A stretch of 25,130 nt of DNA, from contig DDYO01000067.1 of assembly GCA_002348045.1 (NCBI GenBank), forward strand, positions 1 through 25,130, read 5' to 3'. A program made the translations under genes and the position numbers. The stretch is from Anaerolineales bacterium UBA2232 (GTDB lineage: Bacteria; Chloroflexota; Anaerolineae; UBA2200). The notes under the pieces are model-generated. The model was not told the DNA's origin. It worked only from the letters and a program-made list of their open reading frames with translations, and made no database searches. Below, one piece after another: positions 13,933 to 22,496 of the stretch; the stretch's first letter is position 1, and each line of letters begins with the position of its first letter.

Positions 13933-14471
13933 AGCTGAAAGCAATCGCAGGCGTACTGGCGCTGACCGTCGCCGCAGTGGGAGGCTACTGGTACTACTCG
14001 CCCCACCTGGCGCTCAAGGCTATGCAGACAGCGGCCCAAGAAAAAGACGCTGACAAGTTCAACGAGCATGTGGATTACCCGAAGCTGCGCGAAAGCTTCA
14101 AAGGCCAGATGTCAGCCATGATGGCGGAGCAGCTCGGGAAGACCGGAGGCAGTGGCGCAGAAGCCCTGGGGACCATGCTGGGCGCAGCGATGGTCAATCA
14201 GTTTGTAGACGCGCTGGTTCGACCGGAACTGGTCATGAAGGCTATGCACAGCGGCGAGTTCAGCCCAAAGTCAGCCAGCAAGAGTGCGCCTTCATCCGAG
14301 GCCAAAAAGCCAAGCTGGACGTTTGAGCGCAAAGGCACCGACAAGCTGATTGCCTATGCGGCAGACCCTGACTCAGCTGACAAATCGAAAGCACTGGGTG
14401 TCGTGTTCGAGCGCTACGGCTTTGCGGACTGGAAGCTCACCGAGGTTCGATTCCCCGCGGACCGGAACTAG
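13929..14471 (+). CDS. DUF2939-like membrane-anchored protein, 180 aa
   Basis: A hydrophobic N-terminus (residues about 4-24, LKAIAGVLALTVAAVGGYWY) serves as a signal anchor, so the rest of the protein probably lies in the periplasm. The following segment (SPHLALKAMQTAAQEKDADKF) and the internal YPKLRESFKGQM and YGFADWKLTEVRFP pieces fit DUF2939. The function of this family is unknown. It starts by ATGA overlap with DUF1643 and is followed after 44 bp by a two-TM protein gene. A membrane-anchored protein inside a type I restriction operon is unexpected. Confidence 0.75.
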   Translation: MKLKAIAGVLALTVAAVGGYWYYSPHLALKAMQTAAQEKDADKFNEHVDYPKLRESFKGQMSAMMAEQLGKTGGSGAEALGTMLGAAMVNQFVDALVRPELVMKAMHSGEFSPKSASKSAPSSEAKKPSWTFERKGTDKLIAYAADPDSADKSKALGVVFERYGFADWKLTEVRFPADRN

Positions 14472-14515
14472 GGCTAACGTCGGTTGCTACAGCTAAAAAC
14501 CAGCAAGGAGACCTC

Positions 14516-14920
14516 TTGGCCTACAAACGGAACTATCGCAAACGCCGCTCAGCGAACAACCTGGGCTCGGCAGTGGGCGACATGAGCGCCATTGCCAACA
14601 AATTTGGGGCCAAAGGCGCCTTGATTACCGGAGTCATCGGCTTCGTCGTTCTGTACTTTTTGATTCCAGCCGCCTTGGAGGCCTGGCTTGAGTACAACAA
14701 GGCCAAGATGACCGGGCCAACCGCTTCCGTTATGGGGCAGGTGCTGGACAAGATTTTCAACACACGTTTCATCCGTGTCTCTGAATGGGCAGGTATTGCA
14801 GCCTTGCTCCTTTGCACGGCTATTGCTGCCTGGAAGGCGGTTACGCAGGAATCGGTGAGCTACCAGGGTCAGAGAGACGCCAGCTTCCTTGCAAAGCTCT
14901 TCGCTCGCTTTTTGGATTGA
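14516..14920 (+). CDS. Hypothetical two-TM protein, 134 aa, TTG start
   Basis: The N-terminus is strongly basic (AYKRNYRKRRS), followed by one membrane helix at about residues 37-55 (GVIGFVVLYFLIPAALEAWL) and a second at about 93-110 (AGIAALLLCTAIAAW). I do not recognise the family. The TTG at 14516 is taken as start because AAGGAG lies at 14504-14509 at ideal spacing and no ATG follows before the conserved-looking basic segment. It ends 3 bp before the hsdR start, so the two are very likely coupled. Its location between restriction subunits suggests a linked role, possibly with the DUF2939-like protein. Confidence 0.68.
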   Translation: MAYKRNYRKRRSANNLGSAVGDMSAIANKFGAKGALITGVIGFVVLYFLIPAALEAWLEYNKAKMTGPTASVMGQVLDKIFNTRFIRVSEWAGIAALLLCTAIAAWKAVTQESVSYQGQRDASFLAKLFARFLD

Positions 14921-14923
14921 CAC

Positions 14924-17900
14924 ATGCTGACAACTACAAACGTTCACACCGAAAAAGTCTTTGAAGATGAGCTGTGCACCCAGCTTCAGGCCACCGGCTG
15001 GAAGGTGCTGACCCACCTAAAGAACGCACCGTCCTACAGCCGTGAGTTGGCCATCTTCGCTGCGGACCTCCTGGCCTTCGTGCAAGACACCCAGCCCACT
15101 GAATGGGCCAAGTTCAAGAAATGGCACAACGGGCAGTCGGAGCAGGTGTTCGTCAAGCGTGTTGCCAAACAGCTCGACACCCACGGCACGCTGCATGTGC
15201 TGCGCCACGGCTTCAAGGACGTTGACGCCAAGTTCTCCCTGTGCGCCTTCAAGCCGGCCCATGGCAAGAACCCCAAGCTGGTGGAGCTGTACGCCAAGAA
15301 CCGACTGACCATCATCCGCCAGCTGCACTACAGCCTGCATAACGAAAACAGCATCGACCTGGTGTTCTTCGTCAACGGTCTGCCGGTGGCGACCTGCGAG
15401 CTCAAAACCGACTTGACCCAAAGCGTCAAGGACGCTATCACCCAGTACAAGAAAGACAGGCTGCCCAAGGACCCCAAGACCAAGGAGCCAGAGGCGCTGC
15501 TGCAATTCAAGACTCGCGCCCTGGTGCATTTCGCGGTCTCGACCGACCAGGCCTTCATGACCACCAAGCTGGCCGGCGACGAGACATCCTTCCTGCCTTT
15601 CAACATCGGCAAGCCCGACGGCGTAGACACCTACAGCGCCGGTGCAGGCAACCCGCCGGCTCCGGCTGGCAAAGGCTACCCGACCTACTACCTGTGGGAT
15701 TTCGTCTGGAATTCCGTGGTTTGGTTGGAAATCCTGGGTGAGTTCATGCACCTTGAAGTCAAAGAGGTCGAGGTGCCTGGCTCCAAGAAGAAGGCCACCA
15801 AAGAATCGCTCATCTTCCCGCGCTTCCACCAGTTGGTGGCTGTTAAATCGCTGCTAATCGAGGCCGCCAAAGAAGGCCCGGGCCACAACTACCTGGTGCA
15901 GCACTCGGCCGGTTCTGGCAAGTCCAACTCGATAGCCTGGACGGCCCACCGCCTGTCCAACCTGCACGATGCCAACGACAAGAAGGTGTTCGATTCGGTC
16001 GTGGTCATCACCGACCGGCGTGTGCTGGACAAGCAGCTGCAGGAGACCATCAGCCAGTTTGAACACAAATCTGGCGTGGTCCAGGTCATCAGCGAAAACA
16101 GCGCTCAGCTGGCCAAGGCCCTGAACGACGGCGCGCCCATCGTGGTAACCACGCTGCAGAAGTTCGGGTTCATCCTGGATGCCGTGTCGGACCTGGGCAA
16201 GCGCAACTTTGCGCTCATCATCGACGAGGCCCATTCCAGCCAGTCGGGTGCCGCTGCGCGCAAGCTGCGCGAGGCCTTGACCAAGGACAAGCCCAAGGCC
16301 ACAGCGGTGGAGGTCATCGATGGCGAGGAGGTGCAAGTCGAGGCTGACGTGGAAATCGACCCTGAAGACCTGACGTCAGAGGACGTCATCAACGCGGTGA
16401 TTGACGCCCGCAAGCAGCCCGACAACGTCAGCTACTTCGCCTTCACCGCCACACCCAAGAACAAGACGCTGGAGCTGTTTGGCCGCAAGGATGCCAACGG
16501 CTTGCCGGTGCCTTTCCACGTCTACTCGATGCGCCAGGCCATCGAGGAAGAGTTCATCCTCGACGTGCTCAAGCACTACACCAGCTACGCCATGTTCTAC
16601 AACTTGGGCGCTGTGGCCAATGAGAAGTTGGTGCCCCAGAAAAAGGCCAAACAGGCTCTGGCCCAGTTCGCCAAGCTGCACGCCCACAACATCTCCCAGA
16701 AGGTGGTGGTCATCGTGGAGCACTTCCGCGAGCACGTGGCGGCCAAGATGGGTGGCAAGGCCAAGGCCATGCTGGTGACCGACAGCCGCAAAGCCGCGGT
16801 GCGCTACAAGCTGGCCATCGACAAATACATCAAAGACCAGAAGTACACCGACCTCAAAACCTTGGTGGCGTTCTCTGGCGGCGTGAATGACCTGGAATCG
16901 GGACCGGATGAGTTCACCGAGTCCAACATGAACGATGTGAAGGGGCAGGAGCCCTCCGAGGCCTTCAAGCAGGACGAGTACCGCATCCTGCTGGTTGCCA
17001 ACAAGTACCAGGTGGGCTTCGACCAGCCCTTGCTCCACACCATGTACGTCGACAAACGGTTGTCTGGTGTGCTGGCGGTCCAGACCCTGTCGCGCCTGAA
17101 CCGGCGCTACCCGGGCAAGGAAGACACTTTCGTCTTGGACTTTGTGAACAAGCCGGCCGACATCCTGGCCAGCTTCCAGCCTTACTACCGGACCGCCCAG
17201 ATTGAGGAGGTCACGGACCCGAACCTGGTGCATGAGCTGATGGCCAAGCTCAACAAGGCCAAGGTCTATTTCTGGAGCGAAGTGGAGACCTTTGCCGAGG
17301 CGTTCTTCAACCCCAAGGTGAAGACCCAGGCTGCCCTGCACGGCGTCCTCAAGCCGGCCTTCGACCGCTACGAAGAGCTGGAAGACGAGGAACAGCAGCT
17401 CTTCAAGAAGGACCTGGGGTCGTTCCTGCGCCTGTACGAGTTCCTGTCGCAAATCATCCCGTACAACGACCCCGAGCTGGAAAAGCTGTTCGTTTTCGGC
17501 AAGAACCTGATGCCCCGCCTGTCAGAGCATGGCCGCCAAGACCAACTGTCCCTGGACGAGGACGTGAAGCTGACCCACTACCGGCTGCAGAAGATGGGCG
17601 AGCAGGCCCTGGACCTGGAGAAGGCTGAGGTGGTCAAGCTGCCGGGCATCAAGGAGGCCGGCACCGGTGCGGCCAATGAGGATGAGCGCAAGGAGTTGAA
17701 GGAAATTGTCGCCAAGATGAACGACCTGTTCGCCGGCGACATCACTGAGGCCGACTTCATCGGGTCGCTGACCACCTGGCAGGGGAGGCTGATGACCAGC
17801 GACACTCTGGCGGCTCAGGCCAAGAACAACTCTGAGGAGCAGTTCGCACTGGGCAGCTTCAAGGACGAGTTCATGGATGTGGTGATTGAGGCGCAGGACG

Positions 17901-18016
17901 CCCAGAACAGCATCGCTGAGCAGATGCTCAAGGACGACCGCATCATGGGGGTTATGCAGAAGATGCTGGCCAAGATGGTGTGGAAGCAGTTCCAGCAGGC
18001 AGGGATGCAGCAATGA
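14924..18016 (+). CDS. hsdR: Type I restriction-modification, restriction subunit HsdR
   Basis: This is the ATP-dependent DNA translocase and endonuclease of the type I complex. The N-terminal nuclease has the PD-(D/E)xK elements IDLVFFVNG with CELK at about residues 144-161. The SF2 motor follows: Walker A in HSAGSGKSNS near residue 327, motif II IIDEAHSSQSG near 432, TATPKN near 508, and QVGFDQPLLHTMYVDKRLSG then QTLSRLNRRYPGK further on. The C-terminal helical region docks on the M-S core. At 1030 aa it is similar in size to EcoR124I HsdR. The ATG at 14924 follows the small membrane-protein gene by 3 bp. All motifs look intact. Confidence 0.95.
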   Translation: MLTTTNVHTEKVFEDELCTQLQATGWKVLTHLKNAPSYSRELAIFAADLLAFVQDTQPTEWAKFKKWHNGQSEQVFVKRVAKQLDTHGTLHVLRHGFKDVDAKFSLCAFKPAHGKNPKLVELYAKNRLTIIRQLHYSLHNENSIDLVFFVNGLPVATCELKTDLTQSVKDAITQYKKDRLPKDPKTKEPEALLQFKTRALVHFAVSTDQAFMTTKLAGDETSFLPFNIGKPDGVDTYSAGAGNPPAPAGKGYPTYYLWDFVWNSVVWLEILGEFMHLEVKEVEVPGSKKKATKESLIFPRFHQLVAVKSLLIEAAKEGPGHNYLVQHSAGSGKSNSIAWTAHRLSNLHDANDKKVFDSVVVITDRRVLDKQLQETISQFEHKSGVVQVISENSAQLAKALNDGAPIVVTTLQKFGFILDAVSDLGKRNFALIIDEAHSSQSGAAARKLREALTKDKPKATAVEVIDGEEVQVEADVEIDPEDLTSEDVINAVIDARKQPDNVSYFAFTATPKNKTLELFGRKDANGLPVPFHVYSMRQAIEEEFILDVLKHYTSYAMFYNLGAVANEKLVPQKKAKQALAQFAKLHAHNISQKVVVIVEHFREHVAAKMGGKAKAMLVTDSRKAAVRYKLAIDKYIKDQKYTDLKTLVAFSGGVNDLESGPDEFTESNMNDVKGQEPSEAFKQDEYRILLVANKYQVGFDQPLLHTMYVDKRLSGVLAVQTLSRLNRRYPGKEDTFVLDFVNKPADILASFQPYYRTAQIEEVTDPNLVHELMAKLNKAKVYFWSEVETFAEAFFNPKVKTQAALHGVLKPAFDRYEELEDEEQQLFKKDLGSFLRLYEFLSQIIPYNDPELEKLFVFGKNLMPRLSEHGRQDQLSLDEDVKLTHYRLQKMGEQALDLEKAEVVKLPGIKEAGTGAANEDERKELKEIVAKMNDLFAGDITEADFIGSLTTWQGRLMTSDTLAAQAKNNSEEQFALGSFKDEFMDVVIEAQDAQNSIAEQMLKDDRIMGVMQKMLAKMVWKQFQQAGMQQ

Positions 18017-18056
18017 CTTCCCGGGGTGATAGCACGTGCAATCCGCGGGAGGGAGA

Positions 18057-19619
18057 ATGAAAGTGAACGAAATTCCGAATGCATGGTCTGCGACACCCAC
18101 CGGGCCGGGTGCGCAGTTTCTGGAACGTCTGGCGAGAGAGTTGGACGTTCCGGTTTCTCGCTACCAAGAAGCAGCCAAACGGTATGAGTCAGTGGGTAGC
18201 TGGCTATGCCGCGACGAGTCGATACTCAAAGACCTAAACCCAGACGTGTACGTTCAGGGCTCCTTTCGACTAGGGACGCCAATTCGGCCGGTCAACGAGA
18301 ACGAACACTACGACATTGATTTGGTCTGCGAGCTCGCCGCCTCCAAGACAGGCATCAGCCAACAACAGCTGAAAGCAATGCTCGGACACGAGGTGCGGCT
18401 GTACGCGAAAGCCCATAACATGCAGGAAGTCGGCGAGGGCCGGCGCTGCTGGACACTGGACTATGCAGAGGGTGCCCAGTTTCACCTCGACGCGCTACCT
18501 GCCGTTCCTGATGGTCAAAGCAAGCGACAGCTTCTTGTGGAAGCAAAACTGAAAGCCGATTGGGCAACAACCGCAATTGCCATCACTGATAACGAACACC
18601 CGCGCTACCGCGACATCACGGACCGATGGCCGCATTCGAATCCCAGGGGATACACCAACTGGTTTCGAAGCAGGATGGAGACCAGTTTCCGTCAGATTCG
18701 AGAGGCCATGGCGCTCGAAGCGAGGGCAAGCGTAGAGGAAATCCCATCTTATGCGGTGAAGACGCCACTGCAGCAGGCGGTGCAGATTCTCAAGAGGCAT
18801 CGGGACATGATGTTCGCCGATGACCCTGAGCACAAACCCATTTCGGTCATCATTACCACCCTTGCTGGCCTTTCCTACCTTGGAGAAAGAAGCGTCGCGG
18901 AGGCCCTGGCCGGCATCCTGCAGCGGATGGAAGCGAACATTAAACAGGACGCGCAGGGCACTGTCTTCATACCGAATCCCACCGACCCACAAGAGAACTT
19001 TGCTGACCGCTGGCGCGGTGCTCCCGAGAAGCGCGTGAACTTCTATCGCTGGATTCGAAAGGCGCGCGAAGACTTCGCCACGATTGCCACCCAACACAAT
19101 CCTCAACGCATTGTTGAGGCTGCTGGCCAGGCGTTTGGCGAACGCCAAGCGCGCGCCGCCGGTGGAACAGCAGTCAATCGGTCGATTAGCCTGGCCGGCC
19201 TGTATGGAGGGGCCGTCAGTCTGTTCTCGGCCGCACACAAGCAGGCCGTACCGTGGCCGACGAGTCGTACCGGCACTGCGTCCATTTCTAAAGCGACTTG
19301 GACGGGAAAAGGATTTTCGAGGCCTTTGACCTTGCAATCCGACGGGCAACCCCTAATGAAGGGGGCTTCCTTGAAGTTTGAGGCTGCGACCGACCTTCCG
19401 CCTCCTTATGAGGTTTACTGGCAGGTGGTCAATACTGGAAATGAGGCAGCTTCCGCCGGACAGCTGCGCGGAGGTTTTGACAAAGGCACAGTGGAGCGCG
19501 GCAGCATCACTCATCGTGAAGAGACGGGCTACTCCGGTGCCCACACCATCGAGTGCTTCATCGTGAAGGACCGCCACTTGGCTGCACGAAGTGGTGTGTT
19601 CGTCGTGAACGTCAGATAA
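18057..19619 (+). CDS. CD-NTase (cGAS/DncV-like nucleotidyltransferase) with AGS-C domain, 520 aa
   Basis: This is the signal-making enzyme of a CBASS: on phage infection such proteins synthesise cyclic oligonucleotides that switch on an effector. The catalytic signature is complete, with G68-S69 in VQGSFRLGT, D86-I-D88 in HYDIDLVCEL and the third acid D145 in FHLDALP. Helical C-lobe elements follow (QQAVQILKRHRD). The last 115 residues (KGASLKFEA, YEVYWQVVNTGNEA, LRGGF, GYSGAHTIECFI) match AGS-C, a proposed nucleotide-sensor domain. The ATG at 18057 is preceded by GGGAGGGAGA; an in-frame GTG at 18036 is less likely. It lies 40 bp after hsdR and 8 bp before the effector. The product nucleotide cannot be read from sequence. 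Confidence 0.9.
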   Translation: MKVNEIPNAWSATPTGPGAQFLERLARELDVPVSRYQEAAKRYESVGSWLCRDESILKDLNPDVYVQGSFRLGTPIRPVNENEHYDIDLVCELAASKTGISQQQLKAMLGHEVRLYAKAHNMQEVGEGRRCWTLDYAEGAQFHLDALPAVPDGQSKRQLLVEAKLKADWATTAIAITDNEHPRYRDITDRWPHSNPRGYTNWFRSRMETSFRQIREAMALEARASVEEIPSYAVKTPLQQAVQILKRHRDMMFADDPEHKPISVIITTLAGLSYLGERSVAEALAGILQRMEANIKQDAQGTVFIPNPTDPQENFADRWRGAPEKRVNFYRWIRKAREDFATIATQHNPQRIVEAAGQAFGERQARAAGGTAVNRSISLAGLYGGAVSLFSAAHKQAVPWPTSRTGTASISKATWTGKGFSRPLTLQSDGQPLMKGASLKFEAATDLPPPYEVYWQVVNTGNEAASAGQLRGGFDKGTVERGSITHREETGYSGAHTIECFIVKDRHLAARSGVFVVNVR

Positions 19620-19627
19620 AGCCGCAC

Positions 19628-20749
19628 ATGAAGCAACTCCTTCACAAGTTCGTCAGCCGCCTCATTGACTTCGTATTCTTCCTCCCCCGGAACCCTGGCT
19701 TAAAGCTCGTGGGAGGGGGAGTCGCGTTATTACTCGCGGCACTAGGCCTGAATTGGTTCGCCAAGGTACAGTACCGAACCGAGGGCACGGTGTTCTCCCT
19801 GGACGTATCCACTGGGGACAGCCTTCCTCAAGTGGGAACAACCCTTGTCTTCGCTCTCGGCGTGCTTCTCGTAGTCGTGGGGCTTGCAATGGCCCTGGTT
19901 GACTATTTCCGTGGGGTTCGACGAGATTCTCGTCGAATGGCGATTGTTGTTGAGCTACGCGGCCTGCACTCGGGCCCAGACACTCCGGCGCGAGATGCGG
20001 AGTTGGGCTCGTTACCGAGCCAGCGGCAATGGATTCAGGTGGATTTCCGGCCGAAGGGTGAGGGAGCGCGAGTAAATCCCGCCTTGCTGCTGCGGCAGGT
20101 TGCGGCAATGAAGCCTTCCATTGAAACGCTTTCGGCTGGACGAGATAAGGGCGACGTAGCCGTGGCTGTGGGCGGGTTGGCTGCTGTTCCTGCGCTCTTC
20201 CTGACGGGAGTCCTTCTAGACGACGAATCTGAAGTCATCATCTTTGACTGGCATCGTGATGCAAAGGCCTGGCGGGTCGTCGAAGGCCTTGACGACGGGC
20301 GCCGAACATTCCCTTTGGAAGCGAGTGAGCTTGTAGGTAATCCGGCAGAAGTGGTGCTGGCCATCTCGTTGTCATACCCAGTCGACTTAGATGCCGTGCG
20401 GAAGACCTTTCCACGTTTGCCGGTTGCGCAGCTCCGTGCAGAGGAGGTCCGAGCGGATGTGTACTGGTCCGCTGAAAAGCAGCAGGCCATCGTCGCCGCT
20501 TTTAGAGGTGCGGTGCAGCGCCTAATGGAGCAAGGGGTGGCGCGGATTCACCTTATCCTGGCGTCCCCTGCAAGCTTGGCGATTCGCTTGGGCATGGCCT
20601 ATGACCCTCGCTTGATGCCCGAGCTGCTAGTGTATCAATACGAGCGTACGGACCCTGTGCCGTACCCTTGGGCATTGCGCATGCCAAACCATGGCGATGC
20701 CTGCGCCTCTATCATCACCATCACTACGCCAGCAGCTGGTGCCATCTAA
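19628..20749 (+). CDS. TM-SAVED effector of the CBASS, 373 aa
   Basis: Two N-terminal membrane helices are evident (residues about 25-43 and 70-91). After a linker the SAVED sensor domain occupies about residues 150-373, recognised by VAVGGLAAVPALFLTGVLL, the IFDW strand, IHLILASPASLAIRLGMAYD and the LLVYQYER end. SAVED domains bind the cyclic oligonucleotide made by the neighbouring enzyme; when linked to membrane helices they are thought to damage the inner membrane and kill or halt the infected cell (the Cap14 type). The ATG at 19628 is 8 bp after the CD-NTase stop with only a weak ribosome site, suggesting translational coupling. An upstream in-frame start at 19553 lies inside the previous gene and was not used. 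Confidence 0.85.
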   Translation: MKQLLHKFVSRLIDFVFFLPRNPGLKLVGGGVALLLAALGLNWFAKVQYRTEGTVFSLDVSTGDSLPQVGTTLVFALGVLLVVVGLAMALVDYFRGVRRDSRRMAIVVELRGLHSGPDTPARDAELGSLPSQRQWIQVDFRPKGEGARVNPALLLRQVAAMKPSIETLSAGRDKGDVAVAVGGLAAVPALFLTGVLLDDESEVIIFDWHRDAKAWRVVEGLDDGRRTFPLEASELVGNPAEVVLAISLSYPVDLDAVRKTFPRLPVAQLRAEEVRADVYWSAEKQQAIVAAFRGAVQRLMEQGVARIHLILASPASLAIRLGMAYDPRLMPELLVYQYERTDPVPYPWALRMPNHGDACASIITITTPAAGAI

Positions 20750-20754
20750 GGGCC

Positions 20755-21741
20755 TCAAATTCGCCGTCGGCCTGCTTTTGCCGTACTGCTACAGCTCAAG
20801 TAGGCGTTCTCCGGGCAGGACAACTCGGACTGGCTCGGAGCGCCGGTCTGTGCACCTAGTAAAGTCTTGTTATCGTTGAGCCTGAGAACTTGCGCAGCCT
20901 CTTGCTCTCGACCATTCAACTGCCTCTTCAATGCCTGTTTCTCGGTGGTGTCCGCCGTCCGGAGAGCCAGACGGGCCTCATGCATCTTCTTGTGCCGCTC
21001 GTTTGGGAGACGTAATTCGCTCCCTACGATGACCACGCCGGTCACGCTCTTGGCGGCGTTTGGTGAGAAGGACTTTGATTTCCGTTCCGTGGTCTTCAAT
21101 CCATGTCGCGAAATCAGCTCACGGACCTCACCCAGCAGCTTTCGTGTGGCCTTCGGGCCCGACAATGAAATGTCATCGACGTAGATGGTCAGCTTGCACC
21201 CATGAGCATCAGCGAGCCTACGGATTTCCTCAAACAAGGGGCGAGCGGCAAAAAACGCAACCCTTCCACTGAGCGGGCTTCCCGTGGGGAGGTGTTTTTG
21301 CTGGAAACAACAAATGTCGGCCAGGTGGTGGGCGACATCTTCCGCGCAGCAGAAATCCTCACGAAACATCCTGAAAACCATTGCCCGCGACACACTGGGG
21401 TAGAAGCGATGTATGTCGGTCTTGATGACGGGGTGCCTACCAACGTGCTGGTGCGCGTTGTCAGCGTAGGAGCGTCCCTTCTGTGAGAAGACGTAGTCAG
21501 GAACTTCAATCCGCGAAAGCAGCTTGGCGAGCCTGCCATGCACCGCATTCATCCAGTTGATAGGAGCCTGGATGTCACGCGGCTTTTCACCTTTGGTTTG
21601 CCAGGTTCGGTACCCTGGCGAGGAAAGCAGGCTGGGTATCGCATCCCAGTCCAAGCCAAGTGCGCGCTTGAACTTCTCCTTGCCCTGGATTCGGTACAGG
21701 GGGGACTGGTTAAGCGGGTACCGCTTAGCTTGCGCTGCCAA
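20755..21741 (-). CDS. Retron reverse transcriptase, about 328 aa, TTG start
   Basis: This RT would copy a structured RNA (msr-msd) into multicopy single-stranded DNA. The retron hallmarks are present: NAHQH at residues 95-99 (NAxxH), the first catalytic acids in KTDIHRFYPSVS near 107-118, LPTGSPLSG near 151, catalytic YVDD at 187-190 and VTG at 233-235. The frame is open upstream to 21939 but that part overlaps the HTH gene and lacks RT similarity. A TTG at 21741 with AGGAG ten bases upstream gives a normal-size RT that overlaps the HTH gene by 17 bp. No ATG is available before residue 64. The C-terminal 60 residues are Gln/Ser-rich and not recognised. The gene ends 5 bp from the convergent CBASS effector. 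Confidence 0.9.
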   Translation of the reverse strand: MAAQAKRYPLNQSPLYRIQGKEKFKRALGLDWDAIPSLLSSPGYRTWQTKGEKPRDIQAPINWMNAVHGRLAKLLSRIEVPDYVFSQKGRSYADNAHQHVGRHPVIKTDIHRFYPSVSRAMVFRMFREDFCCAEDVAHHLADICCFQQKHLPTGSPLSGRVAFFAARPLFEEIRRLADAHGCKLTIYVDDISLSGPKATRKLLGEVRELISRHGLKTTERKSKSFSPNAAKSVTGVVIVGSELRLPNERHKKMHEARLALRTADTTEKQALKRQLNGREQEAAQVLRLNDNKTLLGAQTGAPSQSELSCPENAYLSCSSTAKAGRRRI

Positions 21742-22033
21742 CGGCGTCGCGCTCCTGCAACCACTCCAGTAGCCGAAGAATCTTGTCGGCGGCAGCGACT
21801 CGGAGCTTTTCGCCAGGTTTGCGAGAGGTCTCCATTGATTCGGAGAAAAGCAGGATGGAAGACACAGGCATCTTGAATACCTCTGCGTACTTCTCCAACA
21901 GTTCCAAACCTGGCGTTTTATCGCCTTTTTCCAGCTCACTCAGATAGGAGTTGGAGATGCCCAAGCGCTTGGCCAGGTCTACCTGTGTGAACTGGTGATA
22001 GGTGCGCAGCATGCGCAAAGCTCGGTTCAGCAT
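21725..22033 (-). CDS. XRE-type HTH protein of the retron operon, 102 aa
   Basis: A canonical XRE/Cro-CI HTH fills residues about 5-60 (MLRTYHQFTQVDLAKRLGIS, then YLSELEKGDKTPGLELLEKY). The remaining 40 residues form a short tail (KILRLLEWLQERD). It overlaps the RT start, so HTH and RT are one translational unit. HTH partners are known in some retron types, where they are either the control component or part of the defence module. No other effector gene is visible on this strand, so the protein may do both. The ATG at 22033 is chosen over the in-frame TTG upstream. The GGTGAT/ATCACC palindrome (22059-22072) just before it may be its operator. Confidence 0.85.
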   Translation of the reverse strand: MLNRALRMLRTYHQFTQVDLAKRLGISNSYLSELEKGDKTPGLELLEKYAEVFKMPVSSILLFSESMETSRKPGEKLRVAAADKILRLLEWLQERDAVGSAS

Positions 22034-22058
22034 GGCACTTCTCAATATGAAATAAAGG

Positions 22059-22072
22059 GGTGATGAATCACC
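22059..22072. promoter_or_regulatory. Palindrome before the HTH gene
   Basis: GGTGAT-GA-ATCACC is a perfect 6+2+6 dyad, 26 bp upstream of the HTH start codon. A run of Ts on the minus strand lies just before it (22074-22083). It may be an autoregulatory operator or part of the leader RNA structure. Confidence 0.4.
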
Positions 22073-22228
22073 TCAGAAAAAAATCGATGAGCTTGGCCAC
22101 CGCATGAACCAGCTTGACCACAGAAGTGGCAAGACGAAAGGTTTCCGGTCGCACAAGCCAAGATTTCTTACGATGGCTCTTCGTCTCCCGCCGCAAGGGA
22201 GGTTTGAAAACGTCTCTCATGACGTGCT

Positions 22229-22490
22229 CCTAGTTGCACCAATCAACATACACACCATGTGCATGCCGTGGCTGTCGCCCACAACTAGGCAGAGCAATGC
22301 GGCGGTTTTCCCCCTTCACTTCCAGATGCCAGCCCGGGGTCGCCCGGGCTGGCTCGCATCGCTGTCGACCATCAGCTCAGGGCATAGTGCCACGGGCGTC
22401 GGGACGAGAGCTAGCGAGTAGTTAGAGCCTTGCGGCTCCACAGGGCGCCGAAGCACCCCACACAGTCGACAGTTGTCTCTGCTAACCTCG
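22229..22490 (-). ncRNA. Candidate retron msr-msd RNA / structured leader
   Basis: Downstream of the minus-strand promoter, 450 bp separate transcription start from the HTH gene and hold stacked hairpins. GGGTGC-TTCG-GCGCCC lies at 22458-22443. GAGCC-GCAA-GGCTC is at 22438-22425. An 11-bp perfect stem with a 4-nt loop spans 22353-22328, the best msd-type hairpin. CCTAGTTG/CAACTAGG arms lie at 22289-22282 and 22236-22229. CTGTCGAC (22472-22465) pairs with GTCGACAG (22369-22362). Near the 5' end TTAGC resembles the branch-G context of known retrons. A weak a1/a2 candidate is GCAGAG near 22479 with CTCTGC near 22293. I could not find a long a1/a2 pair, so the exact borders are not fixed. Confidence 0.5.
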
Positions 22491-22496
22491 GGGTAG

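Noticed and set aside
16376..17452. 358-codon minus-strand frame opposite hsdR
   Set aside because: Shadow of the helicase region of hsdR, with repetitive Leu/Val/His/Gln composition typical of antisense reading of GC-rich genes.
21742..21939. 66-residue N-terminal extension of the reverse transcriptase
   Set aside because: It overlaps the HTH gene in another frame, has Ser/Arg/Cys-rich composition, and retron RTs begin near the TTG at 21741.
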